64,000 nucleotides of DNA. Source: Lutjanus erythropterus. Taxonomy: Eukaryota; Chordata; Actinopteri; Lutjaniformes; Lutjanidae. The position numbers were made by a program, and so were the translations under genes. Where the stretch lies: assembly GCA_020091685.1 (NCBI GenBank), contig CM034595.1, positions 17,629,189 through 17,693,188 on the forward strand. The letters are read 5' to 3'. Below are positions 10,817 to 22,769 of the stretch, one piece after another (positions within the stretch are counted from its first letter, which is position 1; the number at the start of each line of letters is the position of its first letter). The notes beneath the pieces are model-generated. The model saw only the letters and a list, made by a program, of their open reading frames with translations, was not told where the DNA came from and did no database searches.

Positions 10817-12240
10817 ACTTAAATAAGAGTATAATTGCACACTTAAAAAAATACTTGTGAAAGTACCTCTGCCCCCCCAAAACCCCTGTATTAACTATAA
10901 ACTATTTTACTAAATTATAACACTAACTTGTTTTTTTTATTGCCTCACATGGATGAATTTAGGACTAAAAATGTTCATGAGGCAAGTAAAATAAGGCAGT
11001 TAAATGCAGAGACATGAGTAAAGCACAACACAATAAGATAAAATGTGCTGTCATTTCACTCAAACATCACAATAAAGCAACAGAAGCTGAAATGTATGAC
11101 AGTATTTTGTTTTCATTAGGATGGCAGTGAATGATTAAACTCAGCCAAGTTTATAATGAATCTTAATCAACTTGAAATAGCAAATAAATCACCTAGGATG
11201 ATCCACACTGTGAGGCCTGGGTTTCCTACGAAGCACTCACACACACACACACACACACACACTCGCGCAACTATTTCTACTAAGTGTGTTCACAAATAAG
11301 AACACATACAGAACACACAGTCCTCCACCACTCATACATGTTCTTTCTTCCACAGTCTCTGTCTTCTTTTGCTGCCAGCAGGATGCACGGAGGCCCAGAC
11401 TCTCTCTGTGTCTCTTCTCCTCTGTGTCTCCCCTCCACTCAGATATTCATGGCCACATCTGGGACAGTTTAATGAGTTAATGCCAGTTAATTACTCACTC
11501 CGGTGCGGCTGACCGACCAAACTCTGCAGCTCTCTCCCTCTCTCTGCATTGCTCAGTCTCTCTCTCTATGTCTCTCTCTGTCTCTCTCCTTCACCGCTGA
11601 TTAATGGCAGAGAGAGAATAAGAGGAAGGGAAAGAGGAGCAATCAGCATCTACTGCCATCATCAACATTACTGGTGTCTGGCTGCATTAAAGCTGGGAGA
11701 GAGAAAAGGCTGGAGGATCGTGTGCGAATGTGTGCGCGCGCGTGTTTTGGGCTGCCGAGACAGAAGACTGTTAGGCCACTAATTGAATAGAGATGATTCC
11801 ATTATCAAGCAGTTTGTTTGAGTGAGGAAGCCAGTTAGTTATCTGCTGTGGAAAAGAGAGAGACAGAGATGGCTTTTTTAAAGAGAGCAGAGAGAGAGAG
11901 AGGAAGTAAAAGAAAAAAAAAAGAATGTAGTGTCTATGTGTGTCTGAGTATGAATAGACACATGGCAGCTATTTGGCTATTCACATCCAATACCCTTATT
12001 TTAGCAATAAAGAGCAACAAATTCACTGTTGAGAGGAGGATGTGGTGGGTGAATGGGTTAAATTCAGGGCTCTCCTGTGGGACAGTAGAGGTTGAGTCCT
12101 CCCCTGGGAGACTATGACTTGACAGTAGTGTGAAATTACATGTCATGTCATGTCATGACCTGTTATTTACAGACATTTTATCATTATTTTGAGTTTTTAG
12201 TCATAGTTTGGTAAGGTTAAGGCCACAAAACAATTTGGTT
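10817..12240. other. Unique DNA with microsatellites and CT/GA tracts
   Basis: Contains (CA)n at 11237-11262, C/T-rich runs near 11395-11445 and 11529-11590, GA-rich runs at 11852-11905 and a short TGTCA-type pentamer run at 12139-12158. Sequence at 11460-11760 between the tracts is of mixed complexity with TTAATGAGTTAATGCC and GATTAATGG words and could be regulatory. No gene was recognised. Confidence 0.4.
11237..11262. repeat. (CA)n microsatellite
   Basis: An almost perfect CA run of about 13 units, followed by CTCGCGC. Confidence 0.95.
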
Positions 12241-12244
12241 AAGT

Positions 12245-12912
12245 TTAAGGGAAAGATCATGGTTTCTCTGTGCCATGGTTGTAAATTGCCACATTGTGTA
12301 TTTACACCCCAGGTACAAATAGCTTTGTTGGCTAAGTACCCCTGGGTGCTTGTCTCTGTTATGCTAGGTTATATATACACCTGGGTGTAAATTGGCTATT
12401 CCATCCCAGGTGCAAATAGCTACACTGGGTCTTCCAACCTGCATGCAAATAGCATTGTTGCCTACAGACACCTGGATGCTTGTCTGGGCCATGTGTGGCT
12501 ATATGCACCTGCTTGTAAATAGCCACATTGACTATTCCACTCTGGGTGCAAATAGTGACATTGGTTATTTACACCGCAGGAACAAATGACATTGTTGGCT
12601 AAGGACATCTGGGCGCTTGTCTCTGCCATGCTAGGTTATATATACACCTGGATGTAAATAGCCACATTGGCTTTTCCACCCTCTGTGCAAATAGATATAG
12701 TGGCTCTTCCAACTTTAGTCAAAATAGCATTCTTGGCTATGGACAGCTAGATACTTGTCTCTGCCATGCAAAGCTGCATGAACCCAGGTGTTAATAACCA
12801 CAATGACTATTCCACCCCGAGTGAAAATAGCCACACTGACTATTCTACTCCAAGTGCAAATAGCCTTCCTTTGCTTTCAACCTGGGTGCAAATAGCCAGA
12901 CTGACTATTTCA
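12245..12912. repeat. Two-tier minisatellite (about 33-bp units in a 130-138-bp higher-order unit)
   Basis: A roughly 33-bp degenerate unit built around CCAGGTGCAAATAGC and CACATTGACTATTCCA recurs through the block. A higher-order unit is marked by CTTGTCTCTGCCATG-like phrases starting at 12349, 12479, 12616 and 12754, which are 130, 137 and 138 bp apart. Each higher-order unit also contains GGTTATATATACACCTG (or a variant) and GCATTGTTGGCTA. The array is unrelated to the flanking sequence. It is not a CRISPR: units are degenerate, adjoining and not separated by unique spacers. Confidence 0.88.
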
Positions 12913-13585
12913 ACCAGCAGAAAAATAAAATGAGTGAGGGACAGCATGTAGGTGAGGAAGAGAGAGAGATGTGCAGGTGTCTGTGTGTAGGTGAAAGAAA
13001 CTGACATACAGTAAAGCTGGTCTTCATTATAGGATCACTCACTGACCACAACTAAGCTCTACCATAGCTCATAGAAATCTATATGTAAACACACACACAC
13101 ACCCACACTGGGAGAAGGTTGTACACAGAGAGATCTACAATTACATTGGAAGTCAGTGTGGAAAGTGAACCTTCTCAAATCACACAAATTGATTAGTGAT
13201 TATCATCTTAATTGCATCTAAACAATAACAACACCTGGCATAAAAGCACACAGTTCATTCTTATCTATTATATTCTCATCATAGAGGAAAAAAAAAACAA
13301 GGACAGCGATTAAAGTTTGGATGGAATTTGCTGCTCCACTTAACAGACGCTTTGGTATCTTGCAGTAACTCCAGTTCTCGCATGCACAAATGAAACTGTA
13401 TTAAGATTTACGATAAGAAAACAAAAGAGCGAGCGCAGGGGAGATGGATAAAACTTGTTTTGTTCCTTTCTATTTTTACTGTCTTGCAATTTGTCTGAGG
13501 GTCCCAGACCCAATAATTTATCACCTTTGGTTTTACAGCCATCGATTTCACCCCTCGTGACCTCTTGCACCCAGCAGTATCATTT
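12913..13585. other. Unique DNA, no feature recognised
   Basis: Short CA run at about 13089-13103. No transposon ends or gene recognised. Confidence 0.45.
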
Positions 13586-13590
13586 TAGTC

Positions 13591-13870
13591 AGTGTGTGTG
13601 TGTGTGTGTGTGTGGGAGTGTACATGTACCGTATGCCTGAGTGTATTTAGAAATTGGTGCATGAGCACAAGAAGGAGTGCATGCATTTGTGTGCAAATGT
13701 GTGTGTGTGTGTGTGTGTTGTGCAGTTTGCACTGTGAACAATTCATGGCACAGGCTGTTTTTCTTTTCAGCACTGAAAGGTCAGTCGCAGTGTAAGAAGG
13801 ATGGCCCGAGGTCAGAACAATACACCAGGAGACTCTCGCTGTACATGTGTGTGTATGTGTGTGTGTGCTC
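13591..13870. repeat. Cluster of GT microsatellites
   Basis: (GT)n at about 13591-13614, 13699-13718 and 13844-13868, separated by unique sequence. They make reciprocal Cys-Val and His-Thr frames on the two strands, which I do not regard as coding. Confidence 0.93.
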
Positions 13871-14380
13871 ATGAAACAGAGAGAAGATATTCATGATGCA
13901 TTTGCAGCATTATCCACCCAAACTGCACACAAGTACTTGAATATTTAAATCAGATTATTCTTTATCCCAGCAATCAAAAGGACTAACAGATTCTTTCTTT
14001 TTCTTTTACAAAGAAGTATGAATTTAAAATTACCATTAAGTCCAAATTGATGTTCAAGTGTTTTTTTTTTATCACATATATGCTATACATCACCTTTACG
14101 CCAGTATCTGGACCAACAATGACAAAAAGACATTTTGTATTCTGCGCTGTATTTCATGGTATTTAAGAGTTAGTCTTTTCCTAGAAAATGATTAAAAACT
14201 GTTGATGACTCATCCAGCATTCCAGAGCATACACTAAATTTGCATCAAATGAAACTCTTTCTCGCTCATGATGCCATGGGAGTGTAACTGGAGCAGACTG
14301 GAGTATTTCTGGGTGCTGAGACTCACTGTAAAACAGCTTTATTCACTGATACAGGTGATACGGGTCATATTTAATGGAGA
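13871..14380. other. AT-rich unique DNA, no feature recognised
   Basis: T run at about 14061-14071. No element or gene was recognised. Confidence 0.4.
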
Positions 14381-14384
14381 GTTT

Positions 14385-14770
14385 CCTGATGGACACATGT
14401 TGTTCCTAATAGCAAACCGTAACTGTTCGCTTGCATTAGCGGGCAAAAGAACTGGCTTTCCAGTGAACACAGCCAGTCACCGGGACGGACACAGCCTCCG
14501 GCACTGACAGGGAATATAAAACCGAGATTCTTTACAGAATTTCTCAATGGAAAGATAGCTTAATGTAACTTAGCTAACTGCTTACCGCTGTTAGCTCGGT
14601 TAGCCGTGACTCAGCCCAAAGATTACAGAAGCTAAACCCAGCAAGAACAACACCTCGGCACTATAGCATATTCCCTGTCATAAAATTGGCCTCTGTTGGT
14701 CTCTGTGGCTGGTTTGGTCCTGGTTCAGCTGTGCTGACTGGGAGTTCTCAGTAACGGAAGAGTCGACCAC
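14385..14770. mobile_element. Dispersed repeat (family E), copy 1
   Basis: Shares ordered motifs with 26230-26620: CAGTGAACACAGCCAG against CAGTGAACATGGCCAG, ACACAGCCTCC, a GCTAACTG-rich segment, TATTCCCTGTCAT against TATTCCCTGATGG, and TTTGGTCCTGGTTCAGC against TTTGGTCCTGGTCCAGC. Both are non-coding. I do not know the family name and saw no clear terminal repeats. Confidence 0.6.
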
Positions 14771-16640
14771 ATGCATGGACCGCTTTAGCTGCATGGTGGG
14801 GGCATAACGCAAATTCAGCACTATTGGCTGCTATAAATCGATTAATGTATGCAATAAGTCCCTCGCTAGCTGCATGTTCTGTACAGGCAACATATAAGCA
14901 ATAAGCATTGCGCTAGCTGTTTCATGGAAAAGAAAGACAGTTAAATATAGTAGTAACTTAGACACAACATAGACAGAAATAAATTAATGTCTCCCCTACC
15001 ACTATTAAAACAGCAATAACAACAAAAAAGGTTAATCTGCACTGAAAAAAAGGTTCTAACTCAACTGGCAGATTACATGATCATACAGTACAAGAATGTG
15101 CCCTGTGTGATTTGTGGGTCTTGTGTTTAAGTATATGTGTAGGTGGGGACATGAGTGTGTCTGTGTGTGTTTGTGGTCACTGAGTGGTATGGGCTGACTC
15201 ATAGTTTGTTTGTTGTTGCAGCGGTTGCTACTCTCAATTTACTTGGCGCTGGTTGGTTTATGGTTAGGGCTTAAAGTTGACACTCTCAATTTACCACTGA
15301 GGAAAAGTTGTTGAGCAAACGGTGATAGTGAGAGCAGAGAGAGCCACAGACAGGAACGGAAAGAGACAGATGAAAATAAAGGATGTTCATTTAAAATAAA
15401 GAAAATGCTTTCACAGAAATGACTGATTTGGCATCAAATGCTACAACAATGCAACAAATAGTTGCATTCATCATCTTGCAGTTGAGCTGTGACTGTGCAG
15501 TTTATTTTGTTGTTTAGATCATGTTTCCTCTTTCTTTTGCATACTTCTAAAATAATTCAGTTGACTTGCTGAGGATGTGAGTCTGTAAGGAGGGACTGTA
15601 AATAAACACACCAGTGAAGCCTCTTATCTGTAGTTTATCAGTGCAGGGCTTATTTATCTGCTGTAGAGTGTCATCAACTGAAGAGACCTCCAGTCAGTAT
15701 GTAAAGTACAAGGTATTTGTGTGTGATACAGTGCATGACAAGTGTTTGAATTTGTGAAAGGTTGTTATTAGTATACTGCTGCTTTAAGAGAGAGTGAGGA
15801 CAAAGAGTAAGACAGAAAAAAAGAGGGGGGAAAACAAAACAGACAAAGACAAAGAGAAAGGAAATTAATGACCCCTCATATATTGTCTCCTTTGTGCTTT
15901 GGGAGAACAAAAGAATGCCAAGTTAAAATACAATGTACAAGGAAAAAGAGATGAAAACAGAAGAGGAGGAAACTAAAATAACAAAAAGAGAGACCATGAC
16001 CATAAATACGAGGTTGTAAATTCCACAAAACATTAGCTTCATTACATGGCAATTACTAGCTGCAAGTGACTAAACAGGAAATTTCATTCTCTCCTCACTG
16101 TTTAGCCATTCACTTCTCAGCACATATTGTGTCTTTTGTTGGGTGAAGGTCAAACCATTATTTCAAATTAAACAAGCCTTGTGTCACTTATGGTGTAGCA
16201 CCAAACACGTTATCCATGGATGCAAACAGCACTGTTATAATATGCAAGCTACATGACAAAGAAAGGGTGGACTTGCCAGAATGTGACACAGATTAAATTT
16301 ACTTTTCATTTCATAAAAGAAAACATTTTCGGATATGTGGCCACTTGAAGGAGAAGAGACTGACATTTTATTTTTTCCCTTTAAAGCCATTGTAAACTCT
16401 ATTATTTAATTTAGGGCCATATATACATAATGGTGAGAAAATAGTTTTAATCCAAATTCTAGATAATATCATTTAAGTTTTTTGCGAACTTCCATGATAT
16501 TGGGTTTGAATTGAGAGCGGTTATGCTTAGACATTTATTACTAAACGTTTGCAATCAATTCCAACTAAACTTGCTCTTATTTTCCCTTTTTGAGTTTGAG
16601 CCAACTCAACAATGAGGAACTGATGCGGCTGTATGGCTCC
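14771..16640. other. Unique AT-rich DNA, no feature recognised
   Basis: Purine-rich stretches at about 15785-15870 and 15940-15985. No transposon ends, tandem array or convincing reading frame was found. Confidence 0.4.
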
Positions 16641-16649
16641 AGACTCCTT

Positions 16650-17160
16650 TGACAAAAGCAGTCATTTTACCTCGCAGAACACAGGAGCTGCTGTTCTATC
16701 ATTGCCTCAATCTGCAGTAAGCAGCTGATCATAGACCGTAGAATTAGTGGACGGAGCCACCGTGATGTCACCACCTGGTTTGTGGAGTCCTGTTCTGAAG
16801 CCATGAGTTTGGTTTTATGTGGGTCGCTCTTAAATTTTGCAACCAAAACAAGCACAGTATTGACGGGAGCGTGGAGCTAGTGAGACTAGCGACTGAGACC
16901 ATAAACCCGTTAGGAAACTGTTTACTGAGGTCATACATCTTGTGAGAATTAGGTTCATTTTCTCATAAGATTCCATTCAATCAGACTTTTTTTTTTGCAA
17001 CCAATGGACTTGCCGCCTGCTGGTCATTAGAAAAATGTAGGGTTAAGGCACTTTTGCATGGACTTCACTTTCTAGACCTGGAAGCTCTGTTCACTTATTT
17101 TGTTCAGATCTGAACTAACAATTTAAAACACCAAAGTGGCACAATAGGGAACGCAATGAC
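16650..17160. mobile_element. Fragment of the foldback family split by a family T insertion
   Basis: 16653-16720 (CAGTCATTTTACCTCGCAGA to CCTCAATCTGCAG) aligns with the spacer-side segment of the foldback at 3795-3850, and 17105-17160 (ATCTGAACTAACAATTTAAA onwards) aligns with 7366-7425 of copy 2. Between them lies an unrelated segment, 16731-17097, that belongs to family T. This is a nested arrangement in which the foldback remnant is older. Confidence 0.6.
16731..17097 (+). mobile_element. Teleost interspersed repeat (family T), forward copy
   Basis: Begins near ATAGACCGTAGAATTAGTGG and contains GGAGCCACCGTGATGTCACC, GAAGCCATGAGTTTGG, a poly-T with TTTGCAACCA, and CTGCTGGTCATTAGAAAA. I recall this order from a common fish repeat (GGACG-AGCCACCGTGACGTCACC). 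Its reverse relative is at 1380-1876. No transposase is present. Confidence 0.62.
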
Positions 17161-17916
17161 ACTGTTAGCAGTGTTTTCCATCCTCAATTTTATGTTTTAA
17201 TCTTCACTTTTCTATTTATCTGCTTCTACTCTTGCTGTGCTTGGTCCTTTGTTACTCATTCTGATGAGAGACTGAATCGAGGATGGACAGATTCTGTACA
17301 GATTGTAAAGGCAAATTTGTGATATTCTGCCGCATAAATAAAGTCAACTTAATGTCACTTAAAGAAAACTACTGTCCATTATCTGACAGCCTGTCAGTGC
17401 TAAAAAAAAATAATAGTTAAAAATAATCACTTTTAAAAAATATGGAGCAGCACAGGTGTTGCATAATAGTCCTTTTTAAAAAAATATGAAAGCTCTGTTG
17501 GCAAGCGGTGAGCTAGAGTAGACTGGCCCAGGAATGACCTCTCTCTGATATTTATTAAAGATAAGCAGGGAGTGTCAGGATAAGACAGGAGTGAGTGTTC
17601 AGATCTGATACACTTGTTATTATGTTTAACGTTAATGCTATAACTCAGTGATAAACACAAGTTGAATAATAGCTGCTTAAACACTGACACGGTGAAGTGG
17701 CACTCTCACTGCTCTTTGATGCTGAAAGCCACACTTTGATGTGTCATGCTGTATATGTTGTATGCAGGTGTACAGAAGGAAAGCCAAATGTCAACAGAAA
17801 AGCCAAACCAATGAACATTCTGTATTTTTCTAATGCAGTAGGTTTGGTTTGTGTGCTCATTTTATATCATCTGCTGAACAGCAAGAGATTTGGTTGCTTT
17901 GATTAATATCATGCAG
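17161..17916. other. Unique AT-rich DNA, no feature recognised
   Basis: No repeat ends and no coding signal recognised. Confidence 0.4.
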
Positions 17917-17927
17917 CAATGACATGT

Positions 17928-18120
17928 AGGCCTACTTAAGCACTGTACTCAAGTATGATTTTGAGATACTTGTAATTTACTTGAATATTTCCATTTTTCT
18001 GTCATTTTATACTTCTATTCAACTACGTTTCAGAGGAAAATGTTGTATGTGTTGATCATTTCAGTTGATTACATTTTCAGATTCTGATTAATAATACAAA
18101 TATAATCAAATCAATTTAAA
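17928..18120. mobile_element. Fragment of a TACTTAAG/TACTTGAG-type teleost hAT-like repeat
   Basis: TACTTAAGCACTGTACTCAAG followed by GAGATACTTGTAATTTACTTG, TATTTCCATTTTTCTGTC and CTATTCAACTACGTTTCAGA matches, in order, a very common percomorph repeat I recall. The usual CAGTGGTGGAA-like end is missing, so this is a fragment. Confidence 0.6.
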
Positions 18121-18129
18121 TGTATTATC

Positions 18130-18470
18130 ATAGGCTGGGGTAAGATTTCACCAGCCTTCACCAGCTGTACCTATAGAGTGACATGCTCACTCCTAACTCA
18201 TCAAATAGGAGCTTGGTCAGTGGTCCCACTAGCATCAGTTCTGTATGTATAGGGCGCTGCAATCAAGTTAGCAATAATAAATATGCAACTTCCTGGGACA
18301 GACCTTCAAAATTAAGGCGCGGAACTACTTGGTTATAATGAAGCGGGCTTGCATTCCACTTTCAGTATGTCACAAATGTGTAGGCGGAGATCAGCTCATT
18401 TAATTTTAATGAACAGTAAGTTTTTGTTGCACACATAAGGCCTCATGGCAACTATAGCATTTATCACTTT
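18130..18470. mobile_element. Possible dispersed repeat
   Basis: The words AACTTCCTGGGACAGACCTT and AAAATTAAGGCGCGGAACTA resemble a fish repeat I recall, and the block is more GC-mixed than its flanks. There is no second copy in this window and no ends were identified. Confidence 0.3.
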
Positions 18471-19860
18471 TGAAAGGTGGTAATAAAATCAAATCTCAGA
18501 TAAAAATGGCAGAAAAAAAAATGTTAATTTCTTTTTATTATTATTTCAACAAACACATTGCTTCACCACAAAATATCCCCCCAGCAAACCTTTGTAATCA
18601 ACTCTGTAGCCCGCAGCTATGCAAACACTTGTGAACAATTCCGAATGGGTTGAATACAAAGGGCCATGTTAGACATAAACAAAACCTGTTAATCCTGAAC
18701 CTGTGAGGTAATGTCAGGTCTTTTGTAAGATTAATAAGAAAAGCACAGGCACCAGCTCCTACATAAACTGACAGAAGGCATGTGGAATCCCCACTGTATG
18801 TAGGTTAAACAATACACTGTCAAATACCAAGACAAGATAATTATAGCTGTGAGACAGTGTGAACTCAGGGCACACACAGAGAGAACCCCTTATTAAGAGC
18901 TGTGTAATTAGGTGTCAAATAGCCGTGATGTGTGAATGCTGTCTTATCTGTCAACTTTGCCGCTTCTTGAAAGAATACGGGAATTATATTTTTGGAGGAC
19001 AAATCTTTAAGAAACCACCCCTGTTGCTCCAATAAAAGCTTAAATTAACTCTGGGTCATTCTTCCTTGTACTGTACTCTAATAAGATGAAACAAGCTGTA
19101 CTTTGTATTAAATTAGACAAAAACTAGAAATAATATAATAATACCCAAATTCTATGTATTCTCCCCATGAATGAAAAAAAATTCAGGCACTGTAGAGTGT
19201 TTTTTAGCCCTATGCTTTACTGTTTACACCTGGACAACAATACAACTACACTATAAGTTGTTTTGTGATACGGAAAAGAGCTGCTCACACCTGCTGTGTG
19301 GCTGTATTCAGTTCACAAGTGTGACTTGTGAGTGTGATCATTTTAACCCAGACCATGATCTTATGCTAACCCTACCCAGATCAGTTTTGTCACATATAAA
19401 ACATAATTAGTTTGTGCAACGTGTACAATGTAGAGACAACTAGTTAAAATCCAAGAAACGTTCACAAGTCTAGGGTTCCCTTCAAGACATGACCATGCAC
19501 CTTGTCCTCCTCCATCTCCTCAGTGAGAGACGGAGAGTACTGAAAGAAAGATAGCATTTTTGTTTTTTTCAAAGTTCAGCCTAACATACCCCCAGAAAAA
19601 AGTAAAACATTAATGTTACAATGTTATTATAGACAACTTGAAATTGGACCAGGTATGGCTAAATGCTGTGCTCTCAGTGAGTTTTTCAGATACTAATGGT
19701 CAGTTCTGCATGCATTTGTTTTCCAAAAATGTGGACTGATTATTTATTATTTTCATTATTTAAATGTTACCAGGATGCAGTTTGAGGAGTATGCTTAGCA
19801 AAGTTTTTTAGACAGAAATAAGTAAGTGGGAAACAATACTTTTTTTTGTTTACAGTACAG
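18471..19860. other. Unique AT-rich DNA, no feature recognised
   Basis: 18840-18975 is of mixed complexity (TGTGTAATTAGGTGTCAAAT, GTCTTATCTGTCAACTTTGC) and could be a small regulatory block, but this is weak. Nothing else was seen. Confidence 0.35.
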
Positions 19861-19861
19861 T

Positions 19862-20200
19862 AAACCCAAAGGTTTCCCACATTACCCTCTAATAAAGTCT
19901 AATAAGGGTCTAGCAGTGGGTAAATAATACACTTTAGTTTATAGTGAAGTTCTGTTGTAATGTGTGCATTATTACTCTTTAATACAGATCTAATAAATGG
20001 TTAATACTGACAAATAAAGACCATATTATTTCGATATTTATTCCAGTTTAGTTTGACACAAAGTAGAGCTTGATACATACGATTAGTGTGCTGTAAAATA
20101 AAGCATGATCATAAATTCACTTGCTCAGGATTTTGTGAGAGTGAAGTGGTTTACGGTAAATACTGCTTCATGCTGTATCACAATCTTGTTGACCTTCAAG
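19862..20200. mobile_element. Dispersed palindromic repeat (family G), copy 1
   Basis: Contains TACCCTCTAATAAAGTCTAA, GGTCTAGCAGTGGG, CACTTTAGTTTATAG, TAGTTTGACACAAAGTA and TTAGTGTGCTGTAAAATAAA. The same words occur in order at 37560-37775 and partly at 59480-59600. No coding content. It appears to be only one arm of the fuller element seen at 37270-37775. Confidence 0.6.
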
Positions 20201-20680
20201 ATTTCTTCAGTACGTCAACAGTCAACGTAAAGTATTTCTGACACCAACATTGTCAAAAGCAATCTACTAATCAATCACTTAATTAATTATTTTGGTGAAT
20301 AATTGATCACATTTCAGAACACACTTCTTCTCTGATGTTTTTTGAAACATGGTGTTGGGGGAAAAGCATGGGGCACTAATATATACATTGCTTTAATCAG
20401 GCTTTTGATCTTCAGTACAATTCTGCGATAAGTCAATTAAAACTAGGCCTGCCAAAAATGAATTATGCAATAAGTTTATTAAAACATTTATCAGCTAGGC
20501 TTATTATAAATGGATGACTTCCAATGGAAGACAGGCAGATGAGATGAACAAGTCATCAGATTGGCTTCTTCTCCATCTCTCTTATTCAACTTGGTTGTTT
20601 ACCATTTTGCATGCAGATTGTTTTTGATTATGGAGTCCTATATAATCTGGTGTTTTTTGTCTTATTAAACTGCAGCCAGT
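20201..20680. other. AT-rich unique DNA
   Basis: 20270-20320 has ATCAATCACTTAATTAATTA-type sequence that may be a scrap of a common repeat. Otherwise no feature. Confidence 0.35.
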
Positions 20681-20684
20681 TCAA

Positions 20685-21055
20685 TTGGCGAGTAAGCTGC
20701 TGTGGTTTCTGACATCATAAAATGGCAGCCAGAGATCTGAAAAGTCATCCTGTCCTTCATCGTCTGCTTTTATCTCTATTTTTTTTTTTTTTTTATGTGT
20801 GTGTTTACTTATCAGTAACCGACAAATCCAGATTTGGCCCCAACAGACTGTGAGGCTTGGTACTGTCCTTGGGGCATGTAGGGTGTCAGGGAGCACGCAA
20901 ATGCCCCCCTGCCTTGAGGAATTGTCAGTGAAAATGCTACCACCAAATCAATCTCTCATGGGCCTCATGAGACATGGGTTTGGGTGTGAGAATAAACACG
21001 AGGGAGAAATCAATGACACTAAGCAGCTTTGACTGTCTTTGGCTGGGCTTTGGTG
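20685..21055. other. Unique block with T run, candidate conserved non-coding element
   Basis: Mixed-complexity sequence interrupted by T16 at 20779-20794. Includes AACAGACTGTGAGGCTTGG, CTTGAGGAATTGTCAGTG and CATGGGCCTCATGAGACATG. Frames on both strands (to 77 codons) lack any recognisable domain. The regulatory role is inference. Confidence 0.33.
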
Positions 21056-21211
21056 CAGGTTGGTCAATTGTAAGTTCACAAAACAACTAACCAAAACAAT
21101 AAAGTAGCATGATGACAAATCCCTGAATCCCTCTAAGTCACTTTTGAAATAGATACTGTCCAGCAGGATGATTGTAACTAAATTTGTTTTTATACTTCAC
21201 ATTATAAATGA

Positions 21212-21649
21212 TCAAAGGAGAAATATGTAATTTATTTACTGTACTAAATTATAAAATGACCATGATGTGTCATAAGAAATTAAGGAAAGTTTGAAGTTGA
21301 AGTTGAAATACCAGGTTCTCTGACAACAGCGCTGCAACCAGCATGTTCTCCTGCATTCTGGATTACTGTCCGTTCATGAGTTGTAAGAAATCAACAATGA
21401 TCCCTCAGAAGGAGTAGATGTTTATGACGGTTAAACTGAGCAATATGTAATTGGAGTCTGGCAGGTAGTGAGGTAGGCAGTCACTTAACTCCAACTCCAG
21501 GGTGTGTTTTTTCAGAGCAGTGGGTTTTTGTTTTCAGGATAACAGACTTACATTATATTTTCTAGTTATTATGATGGAGACACTACCACTTTTGTGCACA
21601 GGAGGCTCCAGAATCAACAAAATATGAAAGTTCCTTGTAGCAGCTTTAA
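21212..21649 (-). mobile_element. AAAGGAG-type TTAA MITE, copy 1
   Basis: The left end AAAGGAGAAATATGTAATTT and inner AGGTTCTCTGACAACAGC match the reverse complement of the right half of the element at 41611-42310 (TTCTCTGACAACAGCAGT). The right end TCCTTGTAGCAGCTTTAAA is also found, reversed, at 59033. The left TTAA is damaged to TCAA. About 438 bp, non-coding. Confidence 0.72.
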
Positions 21650-21666
21650 ATAGAAATTCAACCCAT

Positions 21667-21930
21667 TTAAAGGAGCAATTTGTAACAATCGCTCATGCAA
21701 AAATGACTACAGCAGTCCAAATACCAAGTTGGAGCCATAGAAAATTTAAGTGGAAATCCTATTCAATATACAATCTATGGTTGAAAACAGTTATTTTAGC
21801 CTGGAATTAAAATTTCAAAGGGGAACACCATCAGACAAGTATTTCAATTAAACATGTTTCTTTGATATCTGATAACATATGATCATTTTATCATTTATTA
21901 CAATAAATATATTACAGATCTCCCCTTTAA
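21667..21930 (+). mobile_element. AAAGGAG-type TTAA MITE, copy 2 (internally deleted)
   Basis: Starts TTAAAGGAGCAATTTGTAAC and ends ATTACAGATCTCCCCTTTAA, with TTAA at both ends. The left half (CCAAGTTGGAGCCATAG, GAAATCCTATTCAATA) matches 41611-41745 and the right half matches the right end of that copy. At 264 bp it lacks the middle of the 700-bp relative. It begins 18 bp after copy 1 ends. Confidence 0.8.
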
Positions 21931-22290
21931 TGTATTGTTTATGGCTTCAATTCACATTTGGACATTTTCAGTACTCATTTTTGAACTCTTGGGTCTTACA
22001 TATTCCCCCTTTAAGCTTTACTTGTTGTTCTTTCCCTATCTTCAGTGCTTTGTCTTTTTGGTGATGCAGGGCAAGGTTTCCACAAACACTAAGAAGAGTT
22101 GTTTTCCAATAGAAAGTTGCTGCAGACCCCCCCAGCAAACAACATATAAGTCCTCTGATGCTCAAGGTACAACAGAAATCTTAGGGTTTGGGGGGCTGCT
22201 GTTACTTAATTAGAAGGTTCAAGTGAAGACAGAAAAATAGGGGGTAAGACAAAAACAAAACATAGGGACAATTATTTTGTAAGTGTTTTC
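21931..22290. other. Unique DNA, no feature recognised
   Basis: Overlapping short frames on both strands, to 92 codons, Leu- and Phe-rich, without a recognised domain. Not called as coding. Confidence 0.4.
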
Positions 22291-22329
22291 CTCTGTCTCT
22301 GTTTATGTGATTCTTCTGGGCATTTTGGA

Positions 22330-22660
22330 ACCTGTTGACACAGATTATTCAGGTGGAGGCCTGAGGGGCTGGCTGAGGGCGCTAAGCTGGGCCAGTGTGC
22401 ACATCTCAGCTCTTCTCTGGAATGGCTGCCAGCTCCGTCTGCTCGGCTGTGATAATGGAGCCTCCATTCCCCTCTCTGTGTTGTGTGGAAATGTTTCCAT
22501 TAGCCTTTGACAAGAAAAGTCCTCTCTGCAATTTAGTCCATCTTTTATGTCCATCTTGTTTCTTCCAGCATGCAGATTTTATGCCTGCCTCCCTCTCTTC
22601 CTCTCTGCGTCTTGCTTGCTAGTTTGCTGCCTGCTACACCCCTCAAGCGCTGCTGGAATG
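22330..22660. other. GC-richer unique block, candidate conserved non-coding element
   Basis: Richer in G and C than the window average, non-repetitive, with GGAATGGCTGCCAGCTCCG and TGATAATGGAGCCTCC. Frames overlap on both strands, but none continues into splice-like context or resembles a protein. Regulatory role is inferred. Confidence 0.35.
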
Positions 22661-22769
22661 CTGTGGTGAGATAAAGAAAAGGCCCCGCTCTGAGCAGGTT
22701 CGAGTGTTTTGCTTTTTTATATCAATGACCTTTTTTTGTGGGTTGTAAACACAAGGGATAAACTACGGT

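Noticed and set aside
11934..12120. tRNA-SINE-like words around 12045-12100 (GGTTGAGTCCTCC)
   Set aside because: A-box match is poor and there is no second copy; too weak to annotate.
12245..12912. CRISPR-like array
   Set aside because: Repeats are degenerate and contiguous without unique spacers, and the host is a eukaryote.
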